Below, one piece after another: positions 7,601 to 17,133 of a stretch of 64,000 bases of DNA; positions within the stretch are counted from its first letter, which is position 1; every line of letters begins with the position of its first letter. The translations under genes were made by a program, and so were the position numbers. Below the pieces are notes generated by a model. That model was given only the letters and a program-made list of their open reading frames with translations. It ran no database searches and had not been told where the DNA came from. The DNA is from Clostridium hydrogenum (lineage in GTDB: Bacteria > Bacillota > Clostridia > Clostridiales > Clostridiaceae): NCBI RefSeq assembly GCF_021432385.1, contig NZ_JAEACT010000003.1, positions 496,001 to 560,000 of the forward strand, given 5' to 3'.

Positions 7601-8908
7601 TTATTTAAATTTTGATACAAAATTAATAATCTCTTCAACCACATCGCTGTTTTTTCTATTATAAAAAGATATCAATTTATATATAAGATTGTGATTTATC
7701 TTTTCTTGTTTTGTTAATATAAATAAAGTTTTTTCTTTCACATTATTCATTTTTTCAACATTATTTGTAATTGCATACATTTCAATTAAATCACATAATA
7801 CATTATTTGACAACACATAATTTTTTTGTTTTTCAGCTAAATCTAAAGATTTTAGGCAGTAATCCTCTGATAGATTTTCTTCATTAAGCTTTTTGTATAT
7901 TTTACCTATTTCAAAATAAATATTTGCTATACTCAACGAATCATTATTCAAATTTTTTAAATAATCAGTTACAAAATTTAAATTTTCAATTGCCTTATCT
8001 TTCAAATTAATATCCAAGTATATATTAATAATATTTGTTGATATAATCACATACTTTTCCATGTCATTCTTCTTTATTAAATCTAAAATTTCATTAAAAA
8101 CTTTAAGTGATTCTTCTTTTAAGTTCATTTCGTACAAGCAGACTGCTTTATTATTTAAAACATTAAACACTTTCTCTAAATCTGTTTTATCAAGTAATTC
8201 TTCTGCCTTTTTAATATTATCTAATGCCTTTTTATAATTATTTAACTTTTTATAATTTAAAGAGTTGTTATGCCTAAAAACAATAGTATTCTCTTTAGTC
8301 ATATCATCAAATCGTTCTAACGCAAATTCGCAACATTTTATACTTTCATTATAATTGCCGATGTATATATACATTGCAGACAACTTTCTTAATAGCGTTA
8401 ATAGTGATTGACTTAAGGAAATTTTATTCGTTAATTCCAAAGCTCTTTCATAATATGAGACACTCTTATGCATTTCATTTTGATTAAAAAAATAATCTCC
8501 TGCAAGTTCATATACTATTATTTTCTTATCCCTAATGTCCCAATTAATTAAAAACTCTTCTGTTTCCTTAAGTTCTTTAACAAAGCTATCATCCTTGCAA
8601 ACAATTAATGTTTTTAGTTCATTTATGTGTTTATCCAGAACTTTGTTAGCTTGTTCAAGTTCACTCTCTAACAAATATTCCATAGTTTCAGTAATCTTAA
8701 AATGCTTTTTCTTAGCCATTTCATTCAAATTTTTTATAATTATCTCTGCTGTTTTTTTAGTTATGTTTGCCTTATTAGTCTCAATTTCACTGATTAAATT
8801 CCTTGTTATATCTTGTCCTGAAATTTCGTCTTGTCTTAAATCATATTTGGCTCTAATAGCTTTTAGTTTGTCACCAAATGTTAAAATAACTGTATTGCCA
8901 AAATTCAC
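7601..8908 (-). CDS. HTH-TPR transcriptional regulator of RRNPP type
   Basis: I choose the GTG at 8908 as start: GGAAGGAAG lies 10-20 bases upstream, and the upstream in-frame ATG at 8965 gives a 19-residue extension without a ribosome binding site. The resulting 435-aa protein has an XRE-type HTH at about residues 10-65 (FGDKLKAIRAKYDLRQDEIS, then ITRNLISEIE). It is followed by some eight helical hairpins of TPR type (for example GDYFFNQNEMHKSVSYYERA and ALDNIKKAEELLDK). This is the build of RRNPP regulators, cytosolic receptors that bind re-imported peptides and change DNA binding. The peptide gene follows at once on the same strand. Targets are unknown; nearby candidates are the secreted protein and the orphan peptide. 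Confidence 0.82.
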   Translation of the reverse strand: MNFGNTVILTFGDKLKAIRAKYDLRQDEISGQDITRNLISEIETNKANITKKTAEIIIKNLNEMAKKKHFKITETMEYLLESELEQANKVLDKHINELKTLIVCKDDSFVKELKETEEFLINWDIRDKKIIVYELAGDYFFNQNEMHKSVSYYERALELTNKISLSQSLLTLLRKLSAMYIYIGNYNESIKCCEFALERFDDMTKENTIVFRHNNSLNYKKLNNYKKALDNIKKAEELLDKTDLEKVFNVLNNKAVCLYEMNLKEESLKVFNEILDLIKKNDMEKYVIISTNIINIYLDINLKDKAIENLNFVTDYLKNLNNDSLSIANIYFEIGKIYKKLNEENLSEDYCLKSLDLAEKQKNYVLSNNVLCDLIEMYAITNNVEKMNNVKEKTLFILTKQEKINHNLIYKLISFYNRKNSDVVEEIINFVSKFK

Positions 8909-9022
8909 AATGCATAACTTCCTTCCCGTTTTATTATATATGGTTATATTAACATATAATACCATGTAAGTAAATATAGAAAATTACTTTTTCATCTGAA
9001 ATTGCATTAATAAGTATTAATT

Positions 9023-9070
9023 CAAAAACAAAAACACACACTAAATTTGTGATAAATTCTAGTGTGCGTT
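9023..9070 (-). terminator. Terminator downstream of tRNA-Leu
   Basis: On the minus strand, AACGCACACTAGAATTTATC pairs with an inverted copy ending in TAGTGTGTGTT and is followed by TTTGTTTTTG. It is 45 bp past the tRNA 3' end. Confidence 0.75.
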
Positions 9071-9115
9071 TTCGCTATATTTTATTGACAAAACCTTGTG
9101 AGTCTTTTATTTCTT

Positions 9116-9198
9116 TGGTGCGGATAACAGGACTTGAACCTGCATGATTTCTCACTAGAACCTGAATCTAGCGCGTCTGCCAATTCCGCCATACCCGC
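9116..9198 (-). tRNA. tRNA-Leu (anticodon CAG)
   Basis: This is an 83-nt class II tRNA with the CCA end encoded. The acceptor stem pairs GCGGGTA with TATCCGC. The anticodon arm reads CTAGA-TTCAGGT-TCTAG, giving anticodon CAG for the codon CUG. A long variable arm (about TGAGAAATCA) and the T arm GCAGGTTCAAGTCCTGT are present. Confidence 0.95.
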
Positions 9199-9286
9199 AT
9201 AACAACAATTTAATCTTATTATACTACTTTATGGCAAAAATTCAATAATAATTTAACAAATGACAATAAGCTATAAGTAGCTATTC

Positions 9287-11593
9287 CTAAAGGTATTTGA
9301 ACAAATAGTACTTAACTATATTCTGCCTTTTTTTCACACTAGCTTCAAATTTCTTATAAGCTTCCTTCTTATTAAATTCAGTAACTTCTTTGTCGCTATA
9401 ACATTCCAAATAAACTTCCTCTACTATTTCCCTCATAATACTGCTAAGTTCTTTGTATTTTATACTTTCTGCGAACTCAAATTCACTGCTTTCTTTAGGC
9501 TTACGAACACCAAGATATCTAAGTCTTTTTATACAATAATCATATAATTTTAAAGTATTTTTAGAATTAATCACCCTTTTAATAACATAAATTTTATAAA
9601 ATACCCTTAAAGTCAAAATTAACACTAAAATAATTATAATTTTAATTAAATTGCTATATTTATATAAATCTATTCCACCCCTTGTGGCCTTAGAAAATTT
9701 CCTATTCTCTTTTTTAACTACGGATTTCTTTTTACTTTCTTTATTAATATTTACGCTTTTAACTGCTGTATCATTTTTGAGTTCATCTTTAGTAATATTG
9801 ATAGTATTATCTTTTTTATGATTTTCATCATTAGTTAAATATTCTGCCGCTGTTGGAGTTGCATCTGCAATATACCAAATATTTGATTTTGGATCAATCA
9901 TAACTTCTGTCCATGCATGTGCATCTTCATTGGTAACTATATAATCACCATCGGTATTTTTTCTATCAAACATTTTTACGCCTTCTACATATCTTGCTGG
10001 GACATTAGCTATCATACACATTACAGTCATAGCCGTAGCAAAGTAAACACAATATCCTTTTTTCTCATTAAACAAAAAATTATATAATAAATTACTGTTT
10101 ATATCTGAAACCTGAAGAGAATATGTATAATTGTTTTTTAAATATTGTTCTATCCTATACACTTTTTCTGCATCAGATTTAGATCCTTTAACAATTTTTT
10201 TAACAAGTTCTACTACCCTTTTATCGATATTAGAATATCCATTCATATAGTCGTTATTATATGCCTTATAATTTTGGAATTCTTTTTTACTGAAAGTTGT
10301 CTTTCCACTATCATTAGAAAAAATTAGATTTTTACCAACCCCGTCTGCATAAGCTTTATCTAAATTAATTTGGTTTTCATAATCATAATAAGTTATATCA
10401 TATGTTCCTTTATCCGTATTATCATCACTATTATGTTTAGAAAGTCCATGAAACAGGCTAAAATCAGTATCAATTTTATTTACACAATACGTATAATACG
10501 GATAAAATATAAAATTGCTGTAATTAATAAATTCTACCTTCGATTTTTTAACTCCAAGTTTTTTAAGTGCAGAATAACCTGATTTCTCCAATACTGAATT
10601 TGAACTATTGGAATATTTTTTATCATATATATAAGTATCACTTGGTATATAATTAGTATCGCTGTAACTATAATCCCAAGTATTAGTCTTATCATCATAT
10701 TGATTTTTAATAACTCCTTTTAAATACATAGGTTTGCTTGCTTTAACCTCAAAGGCAGGCGTATTATCAATAGTAAGCGATCCTCCAATCTTTTCCTTGC
10801 TCATTTCAGTAATACTATCTATTCCAGAGAATTTATGTTCACTTAAATCGTCGTAGGTATTTATACTTGAGCCAATACTGCTAATATTTTTATATATCAC
10901 ACCTGAATATTTACCAGAATGAGCTAGCGATATATTATTTAAAACTGAAAACACAATTATACTTATAAATAAAGGGCATAGCAAACTAGCTATAATTATA
11001 TTAAATTGCTTTAGCTTATCTTTATTTGCCCTTCTATAAATAGAATAATAATTGTCAAATATACATGTAAATATGGCTATTGCGGAGTAGAATAGTGCAT
11101 AATTCTCTAGTATATTTTGATAATGCCAAAACCAAAGTACAATCATTAAAACTATGTTTATGCCAACTTGTATTTTATTGTTTCCATTTACCGCTGCAGT
11201 GCAATAAAAAATTCCAATTAATGATTGAAAAATAATCATATATGGTAAAAGCAAACTAAATCTTATTGTCTGTAAGCCGTTATAAAAATTCACAATTTTA
11301 TTAGGGAAGTCCACTAACAAAGAATAAACCACATTGCCACTAAGCAAGCTAGTCAATGTAAAATAAATCGCTAAAAATATTGGGATAAAAGCTATTACAA
11401 CTAATAAAATTCCTTTTTTTCTATAAATCATTTCTAAAAAACTATATGTAATTGCAGCTATAAAAAACAATATTGTAGTACATAATAAATAGCTTTTAGC
11501 ATCACTAATCAAAAAGCAATCTTTAAATATTATTGACATAAATATAAAATTAATATAAGCAATCACAATTTGTAATATTCTCACACTTTTCAC
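9287..11593 (-). CDS. Membrane transglutaminase-like protein (TgpA type)
   Basis: This 768-aa protein has about seven or eight N-terminal membrane segments (roughly residues 5-225), a long extracytoplasmic region with a transglutaminase-like core, one more membrane segment near residue 655 and a cytoplasmic C-terminal tail. The catalytic triad is visible: Cys near 516 (KGYCVYFATAM), His near 559 (DAHAWTEV) and Asp near 575 (YIADATPT). TgpA-type proteins are encoded next to MoxR ATPases and DUF58 proteins, as here, where the three genes run moxR, DUF58, this gene. The biological role in clostridia is not known; cell-surface protein processing or cross-linking is likely. A 100-bp repeat lies in the gap between this gene and the DUF58 gene. 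Confidence 0.9.
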   Translation of the reverse strand: MKSVRILQIVIAYINFIFMSIIFKDCFLISDAKSYLLCTTILFFIAAITYSFLEMIYRKKGILLVVIAFIPIFLAIYFTLTSLLSGNVVYSLLVDFPNKIVNFYNGLQTIRFSLLLPYMIIFQSLIGIFYCTAAVNGNNKIQVGINIVLMIVLWFWHYQNILENYALFYSAIAIFTCIFDNYYSIYRRANKDKLKQFNIIIASLLCPLFISIIVFSVLNNISLAHSGKYSGVIYKNISSIGSSINTYDDLSEHKFSGIDSITEMSKEKIGGSLTIDNTPAFEVKASKPMYLKGVIKNQYDDKTNTWDYSYSDTNYIPSDTYIYDKKYSNSSNSVLEKSGYSALKKLGVKKSKVEFINYSNFIFYPYYTYCVNKIDTDFSLFHGLSKHNSDDNTDKGTYDITYYDYENQINLDKAYADGVGKNLIFSNDSGKTTFSKKEFQNYKAYNNDYMNGYSNIDKRVVELVKKIVKGSKSDAEKVYRIEQYLKNNYTYSLQVSDINSNLLYNFLFNEKKGYCVYFATAMTVMCMIANVPARYVEGVKMFDRKNTDGDYIVTNEDAHAWTEVMIDPKSNIWYIADATPTAAEYLTNDENHKKDNTINITKDELKNDTAVKSVNINKESKKKSVVKKENRKFSKATRGGIDLYKYSNLIKIIIILVLILTLRVFYKIYVIKRVINSKNTLKLYDYCIKRLRYLGVRKPKESSEFEFAESIKYKELSSIMREIVEEVYLECYSDKEVTEFNKKEAYKKFEASVKKRQNIVKYYLFKYL

Positions 11594-11604
11594 CTATCTT
11601 CTTA

Positions 11605-11704
11605 AAGATATACCGTTTGAAACTTCAAAATTAACTTGTACCAAAATGCCATTTTCCGGTCACTATGATGTAAATTAATTTTGACAGTTGAAATGGTTTA
11701 TCTA
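11605..11704. repeat. 100-bp inverted repeat family X, copy 1
   Basis: The ends GATATACCGTTTGAAAC and GTTGAAATGGTTTATC pair. The centre CAAAATGCCATTTTCCGGTCA has partly lost its hairpin compared with copies 2 and 3. It lies within the moxR-DUF58-transglutaminase operon. Confidence 0.75.
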
Positions 11705-11706
11705 TA

Positions 11707-12855
11707 CTAATTTTTAAACATTGAATTTAAATTAAAATATTGAACCATAGGCTTATTTAAATGTTCATAAATATCATTATCCAATTTATCATCAAAATAG
11801 AATACCAAAACTTTCATTTGCGCATTTTCTAATTCTCTTATTTCATTTTTTATTTCATCATCAATTTTAAAAACTACAATACAAATTAATTCTCTTTGAG
11901 TCATATCCTTCATGCAGATTTTAAGCGAATTAAAAAAACTTTCCCTTTCAGCGCATTTGTTTTTTAAAAAATAATTCATAACATAACTGAAACTACTCGC
12001 ATCCTTCAATCGTACATGGTTCATATAGTTGCTTCCTAAATAAACTTCTATTTCATTTTCTAAATACATAAAATATTTTATAATTGAAATTGCTAAACTT
12101 ATATATTTCTCTTCAAGTGCATCTCCTGCATTTAGTATATCTTCCCTCATATCAACGAATATTTTTATATTTTGCTTTGCAATATCCTCATATTCCTTCA
12201 CATATAATTCACCTGTTTTAGATGATATTTTCCAATGTATTTTCTTATAATTATCTTTATAATTGTATTTCCTAATTTCCTTTATTCTTGACGAATCTTT
12301 TTCACTTGATGGCTTATTCAACATGCTTTTTGAAACATAATTTATTTTATTTCTATACTTCTCATTAATTTGATAAACCTTAGGATATACTTTTATAATT
12401 TTTAGATTTTCCATTTTTTTTATTTTACTAAAAATCATTGTTACATCTTTAATTTCAATACTATAGTCACTAAAGTCATACATGCCCCTCTTATCTAATT
12501 TAAGTTTATACACAATTTTCTTCTCTTCCAATGGTCTCAATTGAAAAATTTCATTCTCAAAATCACTTATTTTTGCATTATTTTTACATATAACTCTAAA
12601 AAAAGGTATGAACAAATGAGTTTTATTATTAGCTACTACCTTCATTTCAAATTCATCCATAGTATTATAACTATTTTTTTCACATTCCACTTTAGCTTCC
12701 AACCCATAATTTATAACAATTATCGAAATTATACTTATGACTGTAATAATAATGCATGTATAAAATACTAAATTTAAAACTATTTCACCTTCTATAAAGA
12801 ATCCCAATACAGCAATAATAATAAACACTATATAAAGCTTACTTATTTTTAACAT
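11707..12855 (-). CDS. DUF58 domain protein
   Basis: This 382-aa protein has two membrane segments at its start (about residues 5-50), a beta-rich extracytoplasmic or linker region, and a DUF58 domain. The DUF58 signature is at about residues 195-225 (SSRIKEIRKYNYKDNYKKIH, then WKISSKTGELYVKEYE). DUF58 proteins resemble von Willebrand A folds and act with MoxR AAA ATPases in envelope or complex-assembly roles. The start overlaps the end of the moxR frame by 7 bp, so translation is probably coupled. It sits between moxR and the transglutaminase gene in one transcription unit. Confidence 0.9.
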   Translation of the reverse strand: MLKISKLYIVFIIIAVLGFFIEGEIVLNLVFYTCIIITVISIISIIVINYGLEAKVECEKNSYNTMDEFEMKVVANNKTHLFIPFFRVICKNNAKISDFENEIFQLRPLEEKKIVYKLKLDKRGMYDFSDYSIEIKDVTMIFSKIKKMENLKIIKVYPKVYQINEKYRNKINYVSKSMLNKPSSEKDSSRIKEIRKYNYKDNYKKIHWKISSKTGELYVKEYEDIAKQNIKIFVDMREDILNAGDALEEKYISLAISIIKYFMYLENEIEVYLGSNYMNHVRLKDASSFSYVMNYFLKNKCAERESFFNSLKICMKDMTQRELICIVVFKIDDEIKNEIRELENAQMKVLVFYFDDKLDNDIYEHLNKPMVQYFNLNSMFKN

Positions 12856-13802
12856 CTTCTAAGCCTTGGTACAGGTATTGAATTTAATATATTTTTTATA
12901 ATTTCATTAGCTGTGTAGTTATTAATTTTTGCTTCATAGGACAATCTAATTCTATGTGCCAAAACCATACAGGCATTTTTTCTTATGTCTTCAGGTATAA
13001 TATAACTTCTTCCATCAATTAAAGCTTCTGCTTGTGAAATTCTAAGAAGTGCCAATGCTCCTCTAGTGCTAACTCCTATACTTATATTTTGATTATTTCT
13101 CGTTAAATTTACAATATCAAGTATATATGCCATTAGTTCATCTGCTGCAAATATACCTTTAACTTGCTCTTGTAAAAATAAAATGTCTTCTCTTGTTGCT
13201 ACTGGAATCATACTTTTAAGTGGCTCCTTATCCTTATACAATTTCATTATTTCCATTTCATGAACTTTTTCTGGATATCCAATATTAACTTTAATTATAA
13301 ACCTATCTAACTGTGCTTCTGGTAATAGAAAAGTTCCATCCTGCTCTATTGGATTTTGAGTTGCCAGTACACAAAACGGCTTTTCTATTTTATAAGTTGT
13401 ATTTCCATCGGAAACTTGTCCTTCTTCCATTGCCTCCAAAAGCGATGCTTGTGTTCTTGGAGATGTTCTATTAATTTCATCAGCTAAAAGTATATTACAA
13501 AACACAGGTCCCTTTTTAAATTCAAATTCCATGGTTTTTTGATTATATACCGATATTCCAGTAACATCTGATGGCATTATATCTGGCGTAAACTGAATTC
13601 TACTATAATCCAAATTAAAAGATTTTGCTATTGCTTTAACTATTGTTGTTTTTCCAACCCCAGGAACATCCTCAATTAATACATTTCCCTCTGAAATAAT
13701 TCCTTTTAAAATATTGGTCATTTCTTCATCTTTACCAAGTACAACTTTTTTGCAATTTAATAAAATGTTATTTACAATATCTAATTCCTTTTTCATATTC
13801 AA
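12849..13802 (-). CDS. MoxR family AAA+ ATPase
   Basis: This 317-aa ATPase has Walker A at about residues 44-53 (EDVPGVGKTT), Walker B at about 103-110 (ILLADEINR), sensor 1 around ATQNPIEQDG and a C-terminal lid with sensor 2 near STRGALALLR. Its length is typical of MoxR proteins, which work as chaperones for metal-centre insertion or complex assembly together with VWA or DUF58 partners. It is the first gene of the operon moxR-DUF58-transglutaminase. The client is unknown; the genes downstream make a membrane-associated target likely. Confidence 0.93.
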   Translation of the reverse strand: MNMKKELDIVNNILLNCKKVVLGKDEEMTNILKGIISEGNVLIEDVPGVGKTTIVKAIAKSFNLDYSRIQFTPDIMPSDVTGISVYNQKTMEFEFKKGPVFCNILLADEINRTSPRTQASLLEAMEEGQVSDGNTTYKIEKPFCVLATQNPIEQDGTFLLPEAQLDRFIIKVNIGYPEKVHEMEIMKLYKDKEPLKSMIPVATREDILFLQEQVKGIFAADELMAYILDIVNLTRNNQNISIGVSTRGALALLRISQAEALIDGRSYIIPEDIRKNACMVLAHRIRLSYEAKINNYTANEIIKNILNSIPVPRLRRC

Positions 13803-14030
13803 CGCCCCAAATTCAATTTATTTATATAAATTAAATAAAGTATATCACAAAAAAAATAGCTGCAAAACACTTTAACCTCTATATGTTTATTTTAACAAAT
13901 TTTACATATATTTTTCTAATTAATTTCCAATTTAGTTTTCAAATTTAAACCACTATGAGGATTTTTTAATACTAAGTTTGAAAGGCAGCTTTCTGTTATG
14001 TTAAAATATTTATAAGGAGCTGATGTTATA

Positions 14031-15065
14031 ATGTACAATATCGAAAAATTAAAATACTATTTACAAAATGTCCTCGAAATTTCAAGTCCTACTGGTTATA
14101 CACAAGATTTGACAGATTATATAATGGAGGAACTTCATATACTTGATGTGCCATGCAAAACAACCAACAAAGGCGGCTTGATAATAACACTTAATGGTGA
14201 AGATACTTCTTCTGAAAGAACAATTTCAGCACATATTGATACTCTTGGCGCTATGGTAAAAGAAATCAAATTAACTGGAACTATTGCTATTACTCCAGTA
14301 GGCGGTTATATGATGAATTCAATTGAAGGTGAAAATTGTACAATAGCCACTCTAGATGGTAAAAATTATTCTGGTACAATTCAAACTATCAAACCTTCCG
14401 TTCACATTTACGATGATGCTAGAGATTTAAAAAGGACTGCTGAAAATATGGAAGTTATAATAGACGAAAAAGTTAGCACTAAAGAAGATGTTGAAAAACT
14501 TGGAATTAACATAGGCGATTTTATATGTTTCGACCCAAGAACTCACTTCACAGAAAGCGGCTTTATTAAAAGTAGACATCTTGATGATAAAGCTAGTGTT
14601 GCAATAATTTTATATACAATAAAATATTTAACTGAAAATAACATAACTTTACCATACACAACAAATTTCTACTTAAGTAATTACGAAGAAGTTGGTCATG
14701 GTGCCGCTGCTGCAATCCCTGTAAATACAAAAGAATTTCTTTCTATAGATATGGGTGCTCCTGGAACAGGACAAAATTCTTCAGAATTCAGTGTATGCAT
14801 ATGCGCAAAGGATTCTTCAGGCCCTTACGATTATTCTTTTAGGAAAAATCTAATAGATATTTGTAAAAATAATGACATATCTTATAAAATAGATACATAT
14901 CCACATTATGGATCTGATGCCTCAGCTGCTTTAAGAGCTGGATATGATATAAAGACAGCACTTATTGGAACTGGAGTTTTTGCTTCTCATGGATACGAAA
15001 GGACACACATAGACGGTATGACAGCAACTTTGGACTTATTAATAAAATACTGCCAAAGCAACTAA
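14031..15065 (+). CDS. M42 family metallo-aminopeptidase
   Basis: This 344-aa cytosolic peptidase of the M42 (glutamyl aminopeptidase/endoglucanase-annotated) family uses two metal ions and forms large tetrahedral complexes in related species. Metal ligands and active-site residues are visible: AHIDTLGAMV (His/Asp), HLDDKAS (bridging Asp), NYEEVGHG (catalytic and ligand Glu pair) and the final ligand motif HGYERTHID. Its start follows AAGGAGCTGATGTTATA. It is a monocistronic gene, divergent from moxR, and its stop codon lies directly against a multi-hairpin repeat. Confidence 0.93.
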   Translation: MYNIEKLKYYLQNVLEISSPTGYTQDLTDYIMEELHILDVPCKTTNKGGLIITLNGEDTSSERTISAHIDTLGAMVKEIKLTGTIAITPVGGYMMNSIEGENCTIATLDGKNYSGTIQTIKPSVHIYDDARDLKRTAENMEVIIDEKVSTKEDVEKLGINIGDFICFDPRTHFTESGFIKSRHLDDKASVAIILYTIKYLTENNITLPYTTNFYLSNYEEVGHGAAAAIPVNTKEFLSIDMGAPGTGQNSSEFSVCICAKDSSGPYDYSFRKNLIDICKNNDISYKIDTYPHYGSDASAALRAGYDIKTALIGTGVFASHGYERTHIDGMTATLDLLIKYCQSN

Positions 15066-15298
15066 ATCAGATTACAAAGTACAAAGTACAGAGTACAGTG
15101 AAGGATGATTTACCTTTCCTTGCGTTAGGTAAATCTTAAACTTAAATGCTGTCAGCTTAGCTGAACAGCATTAATGTTGCGATTGCGTAAGCAATCAAAA
15201 ATAAGTTTTAAGATTTTCTGTAGCAAAGCGAAAGAAAATCATCCTTCTTTGTACTTTATACTTTGTACTTTGTACTTTGAAAAAATGTTCGCAATATT
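15066..15298 (+). repeat. Multi-hairpin repeat, copy D (GAGTAC arm type)
   Basis: The arms ACAAAGTACAAAGTACAGAG and TTTGTACTTTGTACTTTG pair. Inside are GATTTACC..GGTAAATC, GCTGTCAGCTTAGCTGAACAGC, GATTGCGTAAGCAATC and GATTTTCTGTAGCAAAGCG..GAAAATC. The right outer end is TTCGCAATATTAA. It fills the whole gap between the M42 stop and the nth stop. Confidence 0.9.
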
Positions 15299-15944
15299 AA
15301 TTATTTGCTTCCCTTATAGAGTATTCGCACACTTTATTAAGTGGGCATTCACTGCATTTTGGATTTCTTGCCTTGCAAATTTTTCTTCCGTGCCAAATTA
15401 TACAGTGATGCATTTTAATCCAATGCTTCTTATCTATATTTTCCATAAGCTTTTTTTCAACTTCTTCTACATTCTTTCCATTTGCTAACCCTATTCTATT
15501 AGAAACCCTAAAAACATGTGTATCAACTGCAAATGCCGGTATCTTGAAAGCATTTGCCATAACTACATTAGCAGTTTTTCTTCCAACGCCAGGAAGACTG
15601 GTTAATTCTTCTCTAGTTCTTGGTACTTCTCCATTAAATTTATTTATTATACCTTTAGATGCTTCAATAATATTCTTACTCTTATTTTTGTAAAGGCCAC
15701 AAGACTTTATTCTATCTTGAAGCTCCTCCTCACTTAAAGTAATCATTTTTTCTGGAGTATTATATTCTAAAAACAACTTTCCAGTAACTAGGTTTACCCT
15801 TTCATCGGTACATTGAGCACTTAGAACTGTTGAAATAAGTAGCTCATATGGACTGTTAAATTTAAGTGCACATTCAGCTTCAGGATATGTTTTTTCCAAT
15901 ATATCTACAACTTTTTTTACATCTTTGTTATCCAATTGAACCAC
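15297..15944 (-). CDS. nth: Endonuclease III (DNA glycosylase/AP lyase)
   Basis: This 215-aa base-excision repair enzyme removes oxidised pyrimidines and cleaves abasic sites. The helix-hairpin-helix and catalytic Lys are in LPGVGRKTANVVMANA (about residues 108-123), the catalytic Asp follows in FAVDTHVFRVSNR, and the C-terminal [4Fe-4S] cluster has CKARNPKCSECPLNKVC with C-x6-C-x2-C-x5-C spacing. The length is normal. The gene is enclosed on both sides by multi-hairpin repeats that touch its stop codon and reach its ribosome binding site (GGGGTGG). Confidence 0.96.
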   Translation of the reverse strand: MVQLDNKDVKKVVDILEKTYPEAECALKFNSPYELLISTVLSAQCTDERVNLVTGKLFLEYNTPEKMITLSEEELQDRIKSCGLYKNKSKNIIEASKGIINKFNGEVPRTREELTSLPGVGRKTANVVMANAFKIPAFAVDTHVFRVSNRIGLANGKNVEEVEKKLMENIDKKHWIKMHHCIIWHGRKICKARNPKCSECPLNKVCEYSIREANN

Positions 15945-15952
15945 CCCTTTTA

Positions 15953-16151
15953 AGCAGAGTACAGATTACAGAGTACAAAGTACAGAGAAGGAAGATTTAT
16001 CTTCCTTACGTCAGATAAATCTTTAAACTTAAAATGTTTAGCTTCTCTAAAGCACTACACATTTGAGCGCTAGCTCATTAATTTTTAAAATTTTCTGCTT
16101 CAACAGAAAATTAACCTTCTCTGTACTCTGTACTTTGTACTTTGTCCTCTG
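15953..16151 (+). repeat. Multi-hairpin repeat, copy E (divergent core)
   Basis: The arms are GAGTACAGATTACAGAGTAC and ACTCTGTACTTTGTAC. The first hairpin is GATTTATC..GATAAATC and the last AAAATTTTCTG..CAGAAAATT. The middle differs from other copies (TTAGCTTCTCTAAAGC, GAGCGCTAGCTC) and lacks the GATTGCGTAAGCAATC hairpin. It fills the gap between plsC and nth and ends against the nth ribosome binding site. Confidence 0.8.
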
Positions 16152-16862
16152 TTATTTATAGACTCCTCTATATTCTTCCGGTACAAGCTCTGCTATCCTA
16201 TACATAGCTTCATCCACTGCTCTTTTCTCATAATCTTTTCTATCTTCACCTGCATGCTTTTTATCCAAATAAAAGGCTTCCCCGACATTAATGTAAACAT
16301 CAGCATAGTGAAAATCTTCCTTATACATTTCGCCTTCCTTATTTATAGGCATAAGTTTTTCACTTCCGCTAATTCCTATAGGTACAATAATTGCCTTACT
16401 TAATTTAGCAATTAGTGACAAACCTTTTCTTGCTTCAAGCATAGCACCATTTCTACTTCTAGTCCCTTCCGGAAAAATTAATATATTATTATTGCTTCTT
16501 AATATATTCACCATTTTAGTTAAACCCTCTTTGTCTGCTGTATTAGGCTTAACTGGTGTTGTTTTAACACAGTATGTACCCAATTTAGTTATAACATCAT
16601 CGTTAAGTTTAACTCCAAGAACAAAGGTAACATCAAAATTATTCATAATGTTTAACACTTTATTTAAAACAAGTCCATCTGAATTACTTAAGTGATTACA
16701 TATAAATATTATTGGCCTTTTCGTATTTTTTATGTTCTCAATTCCCTCAATATGAAGATTAGCATATTTGTTCAAATAAGAATTTAAAGCTTTTTTAGCT
16801 ATAACACCAACCATAGGTCCCGGAAGTATTTCTATTAATTTTGCTAATTTAGGAGAAAGCAC
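16152..16862 (-). CDS. plsC: 1-acylglycerol-3-phosphate acyltransferase
   Basis: I choose the GTG at 16862, which follows AAAGGTGG by 7 bases; the TTG at 16880 would overlap that site. The product of about 236 aa carries acyltransferase block I NHLSNSD (H-x4-D) near residue 60, and block III IFPEGTRSRNG near residue 130. It makes phosphatidic acid by acylating the sn-2 position of lysophosphatidic acid at the membrane. It lies upstream of nth on the same strand, with repeat E between them. Confidence 0.92.
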   Translation of the reverse strand: MLSPKLAKLIEILPGPMVGVIAKKALNSYLNKYANLHIEGIENIKNTKRPIIFICNHLSNSDGLVLNKVLNIMNNFDVTFVLGVKLNDDVITKLGTYCVKTTPVKPNTADKEGLTKMVNILRSNNNILIFPEGTRSRNGAMLEARKGLSLIAKLSKAIIVPIGISGSEKLMPINKEGEMYKEDFHYADVYINVGEAFYLDKKHAGEDRKDYEKRAVDEAMYRIAELVPEEYRGVYK

Positions 16863-16963
16863 ATCAATTCCACCTTTCAAAACATTTTACGTAAGAGAAC
16901 TCAACTTTAGGCATATTAAAGAAAATAACAAGTGCAACTTATTATTTTTTTAATATGCTTTAA

Positions 16964-17061
16964 AGATAAACCACTTGAAACTTCAAAATTAATTTGTATC
17001 AAAATGCCATCTTCTAGGCATTTTGATACAAATTGATTTTGCTAGTTGAACTGGTTTATCT
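16964..17061. repeat. 100-bp inverted repeat family X, copy 2
   Basis: The ends GATAAACCACTTGAAACTTC and GTTGAACTGGTTTATC pair, and the centre has a perfect hairpin, TTTGTATCAAAATGCC / GGCATTTTGATACAAA. It lies between queG and plsC. Confidence 0.85.
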
Positions 17062-17133
17062 ATAATTAATTTCCAAAGTTGAGTCATAAAAATCTCATAA
17101 TTTAATTGTCTAATTTTAATATGCTTGTTTTTA

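Noticed and set aside
6956..9000. Prophage or integrated plasmid suggested by DUF3102
   Set aside because: No integrase, capsid, replication or attachment sequence is visible near it; only a remnant is supported.
11707..12855. Reading the moxR-DUF58-transglutaminase operon as a new defence system
   Set aside because: This gene order is a common conserved arrangement and has no defence-type partner here.
15066..15300. GAGTAC tandem units considered as CRISPR repeats
   Set aside because: Units are only 7-8 nt with no spacers, and they pair with a matching set on the other side of a palindrome.
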